From NCBI GenBank assembly GCA_019694755.1, contig JAIBBI010000034.1, positions 1 to 39,669 of the forward strand: a DNA stretch of 39,669 bases, written 5' to 3'. Source of the DNA: Gemmataceae bacterium. Its GTDB lineage: Bacteria; Planctomycetota; Planctomycetia; Gemmatales; Gemmataceae. Below the pieces are notes generated by a model that was not told where the DNA came from, ran no database searches, and saw only the letters and a program-made list of their open reading frames with translations. A program made the position numbers and the translations under genes. This document shows, in pieces, positions 38,706 to 39,669 of the stretch. Position 1 is the stretch's first letter. Each line of letters opens with the position of its first letter.

Positions 38706-39101
38706 ATGGCCAACGAGTTTGCCCGGCACCTTCGCCGGAATATGACGGATGCCGAGCGGCGGCTGTGGTCATTGTTGCGTGACCGACAGTTGACGGGTTG
38801 GAAGTTTCGTCGCCAGGTGCCGGTGGGGCCTTACGTAGCGGACTTTGCCTGTTTGGAACGGAGATTGATCGTCGAACTCGATGGCAGCCAGCACGTGGAA
38901 CAATCGGACTACGATGCCGAGCGGTCAACGTGGTTGGTGGAGCAGGGGTTCGCAGTTGTCCGGTTCTGGAATCATCAGGTATTTGAGGAGCCGGATGCGG
39001 TTGTTGAGGCGATCTGGCAGGCACTCGGCGCGACGGCGCATCCGCAATATCCGGCGCACGAGCGGCTTCCGGTTCCCTCCCCCCTTGCGGGGGAGGGTTA
39101 G
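38706..39101 (+). CDS. DUF559 endonuclease-domain protein
   Basis: The 131-residue product starts at ATG 38706. It has MTDAERRLWSLLRDRQLTGWKFRRQVPVGPYVADFACLERRLIVELDGSQH, the DUF559 pattern related to Vsr-like PD-(D/E)xK nucleases; Asp46, Glu57, Asp59 and His63 are the likely metal and catalytic residues. The domain ends near residue 118. The last residues (PSPLAGEG) and the stop codon come from the flanking repeat at 39074. The gene is flanked by inverted copies of a G/C-run repeat and by related direct repeats. DUF559 genes commonly occur beside such repeats; the biological role is not established. Confidence 0.8.
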   Translation: MANEFARHLRRNMTDAERRLWSLLRDRQLTGWKFRRQVPVGPYVADFACLERRLIVELDGSQHVEQSDYDAERSTWLVEQGFAVVRFWNHQVFEEPDAVVEAIWQALGATAHPQYPAHERLPVPSPLAGEG

Positions 39102-39113
39102 GGTGGGGGGTGG
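39074..39113 (+). repeat. G/C-run palindromic repeat, copy 2 (inverted; contains the DUF559 stop)
   Basis: TCCCTCCCCCCTTGCGGGGGAGGG followed by TTAGGGTGGGGGGTGG is nearly the reverse complement of copy 1. CCCTCCCCC can pair with GGGGGAGGG. It begins inside the DUF559 reading frame and supplies its stop codon (39099-39101). Confidence 0.65.
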
Positions 39114-39174
39114 AAGCCGCGATCCGCTTTTCGCAATCTGCCGGATGGTTGAGTGGGAAGTTGTTGTCGCCCGG

Positions 39175-39244
39175 CGGCTACCCCCCACCCCGGCCCTCCC
39201 CCACAAGGGGGGAGGGAGACAGAGACTCTCCCTTGCGGGGGAGA
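39175..39244 (+). repeat. G/C-run palindromic repeat, copy 3 (double)
   Basis: CGGCTACCCCCCACCCC, then CCCTCCCCCACAAGGGGGGAGGG, then a second smaller palindrome CTCTCCCTTGCGGGGGAG. It has the orientation of copy 1 and lies between the DUF559 gene and the convergent pilT-like gene. No gene is supported in 39102-39265. Confidence 0.65.
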
Positions 39245-39265
39245 CGTGAAGATTGATCGAGGGGC

Positions 39266-39669
39266 CTACAGAATACCCGGCGCGGCGACCTTGATGCCCT
39301 TGAGCGCCATCTTGAGGGCTTCGGGGTTCGGGGCGGATTCGACGGCGACTTCCTTGGCGACGAGGTCGGCTTCGCAGAGGCGGCGGAGGCTTTCCGTAAA
39401 GTCGAGCATGCCTTCGAGGAAGCCGATCTTGATCGCGTCGGCGATCTTCTTGTCTTCCTGCTTGATGATGAGTTCTCGGATGGTCGGGTTGACGATCATA
39501 ATCTCGTTGGTGGGCACGCGCTGCACGCCGGGCTTGATCGATGGGATCAGCTTCTGCGCGACCACCGACTTTAGGTTGAACGCGAGCGCCTGCCGGATGG
39601 CGGCGGGCATGTCGGCGGGGAACACGTCGAGGATGCGGCCGAGCGTGCTGGCCGCCGTGGAGGCATGGA
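39266..39669 (-). CDS. pilT: PilT-like type IV pilus retraction ATPase, C-terminal part
   Basis: The gene runs off the right edge; only the last 134 or so residues are seen. The frame reads HASTAASTLGRILDVFPADMPAAIRQALAFNLKSVVAQKLIPSI. This resembles the PilT region beginning HTNSA...IDR-IDVFP, followed by Q-L-A-LK-VV-Q-L. It continues with EIMIVNPTIRELI and a helical C-terminus ending GIKVAAPGIL. PilT hydrolyses ATP to retract type IV pili, and PilB or another GspE-type ATPase is a less likely alternative. The Walker motifs lie outside the window. Confidence 0.82.
   Translation of the reverse strand, partial: HASTAASTLGRILDVFPADMPAAIRQALAFNLKSVVAQKLIPSIKPGVQRVPTNEIMIVNPTIRELIIKQEDKKIADAIKIGFLEGMLDFTESLRRLCEADLVAKEVAVESAPNPEALKMALKGIKVAAPGIL

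Noticed and set aside
1-39669. tRNA or rRNA genes, transposases or prophage genes
   Set aside because: I looked through the intergenic gaps on both strands and found no tRNA-like cloverleaf with TTCRA arm, rRNA segment, or transposase or phage protein.

Overview
The window is GC-rich bacterial chromosome, almost certainly from a planctomycete of the Gemmata/Zavarzinella type. Four observations point there. The diaminopimelate route uses dapL (LL-DAP aminotransferase). An exported haloperoxidase begins with the N-terminal motif RLEERAVPS, a form typical of planctomycete exported proteins. FG-GAP and PQQ/NHL propeller proteins are abundant. A dispersed repeat that reads 'NQALHLN' in one frame, of a kind I recall as common in Gemmata-like genomes, is present. 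BamD-like and LptE-like lipoproteins indicate a Gram-negative outer membrane. No rRNA, tRNA, CRISPR array or transposase gene was found.

Layout. 1-4107: replication/translation block, ssb tail - rplI - terminator - dnaB - ispF - cysS. 4137-4517: a small orphan gene followed by an attC-like palindrome, possibly a lone gene cassette. 4547-6669: dapA and dapL, convergent. 6922-13754: a vanadium haloperoxidase with FG-GAP repeats converges on an N-methyltryptophan/sarcosine oxidase, which is coupled to a 1012-residue membrane protein; then a Tyr-rich small exported protein. 13931-18652: purB, a thioredoxin-like protein, a strong bidirectional terminator, then FKBP, upp and a CNT nucleoside transporter on the minus strand (the last two form a pyrimidine salvage pair). 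18744-22093: a promoter followed by a Cys-rich NHL-like propeller protein, a PhnD-like binding protein and a PQQ-type propeller. 22086-23909 (minus): TauE/SafE permease and an MDR dehydrogenase. 24009-29006: ybeY-recO-bamD-like-lptE-like, a coiled-coil protein, cmk-plsC. 28994-33641 (minus): thiO and two coupled dynamin-like GTPases. 33653-39101: zincin, an AbrB/GNAT toxin-antitoxin pair, membrane protein, AI-2E-family transporter, ThuA-like protein, and a DUF559 nuclease between inverted repeats. 39266-end (minus): C-terminus of a PilT-like ATPase.

The most striking signal is at 20924-20983. The PhnD-like gene ends in A9-G-TAG, which contains the heptamer A AAA AAG in the zero frame, and a long GC-rich stem-loop follows. 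The -1 frame stays open for a whole PQQ-propeller domain (to 22093) and has no ATG, GTG or TTG before 21521. The simplest reading is programmed -1 frameshifting or transcriptional slippage that yields both a short binding protein and a 661-residue binding-protein/propeller fusion. A sequencing error in the homopolymer must be excluded.

Genes are densely packed. Three tail-to-tail pairs overlap at their stops, several same-strand pairs overlap by ATGA, and one divergent pair has only 11 bp between start codons.
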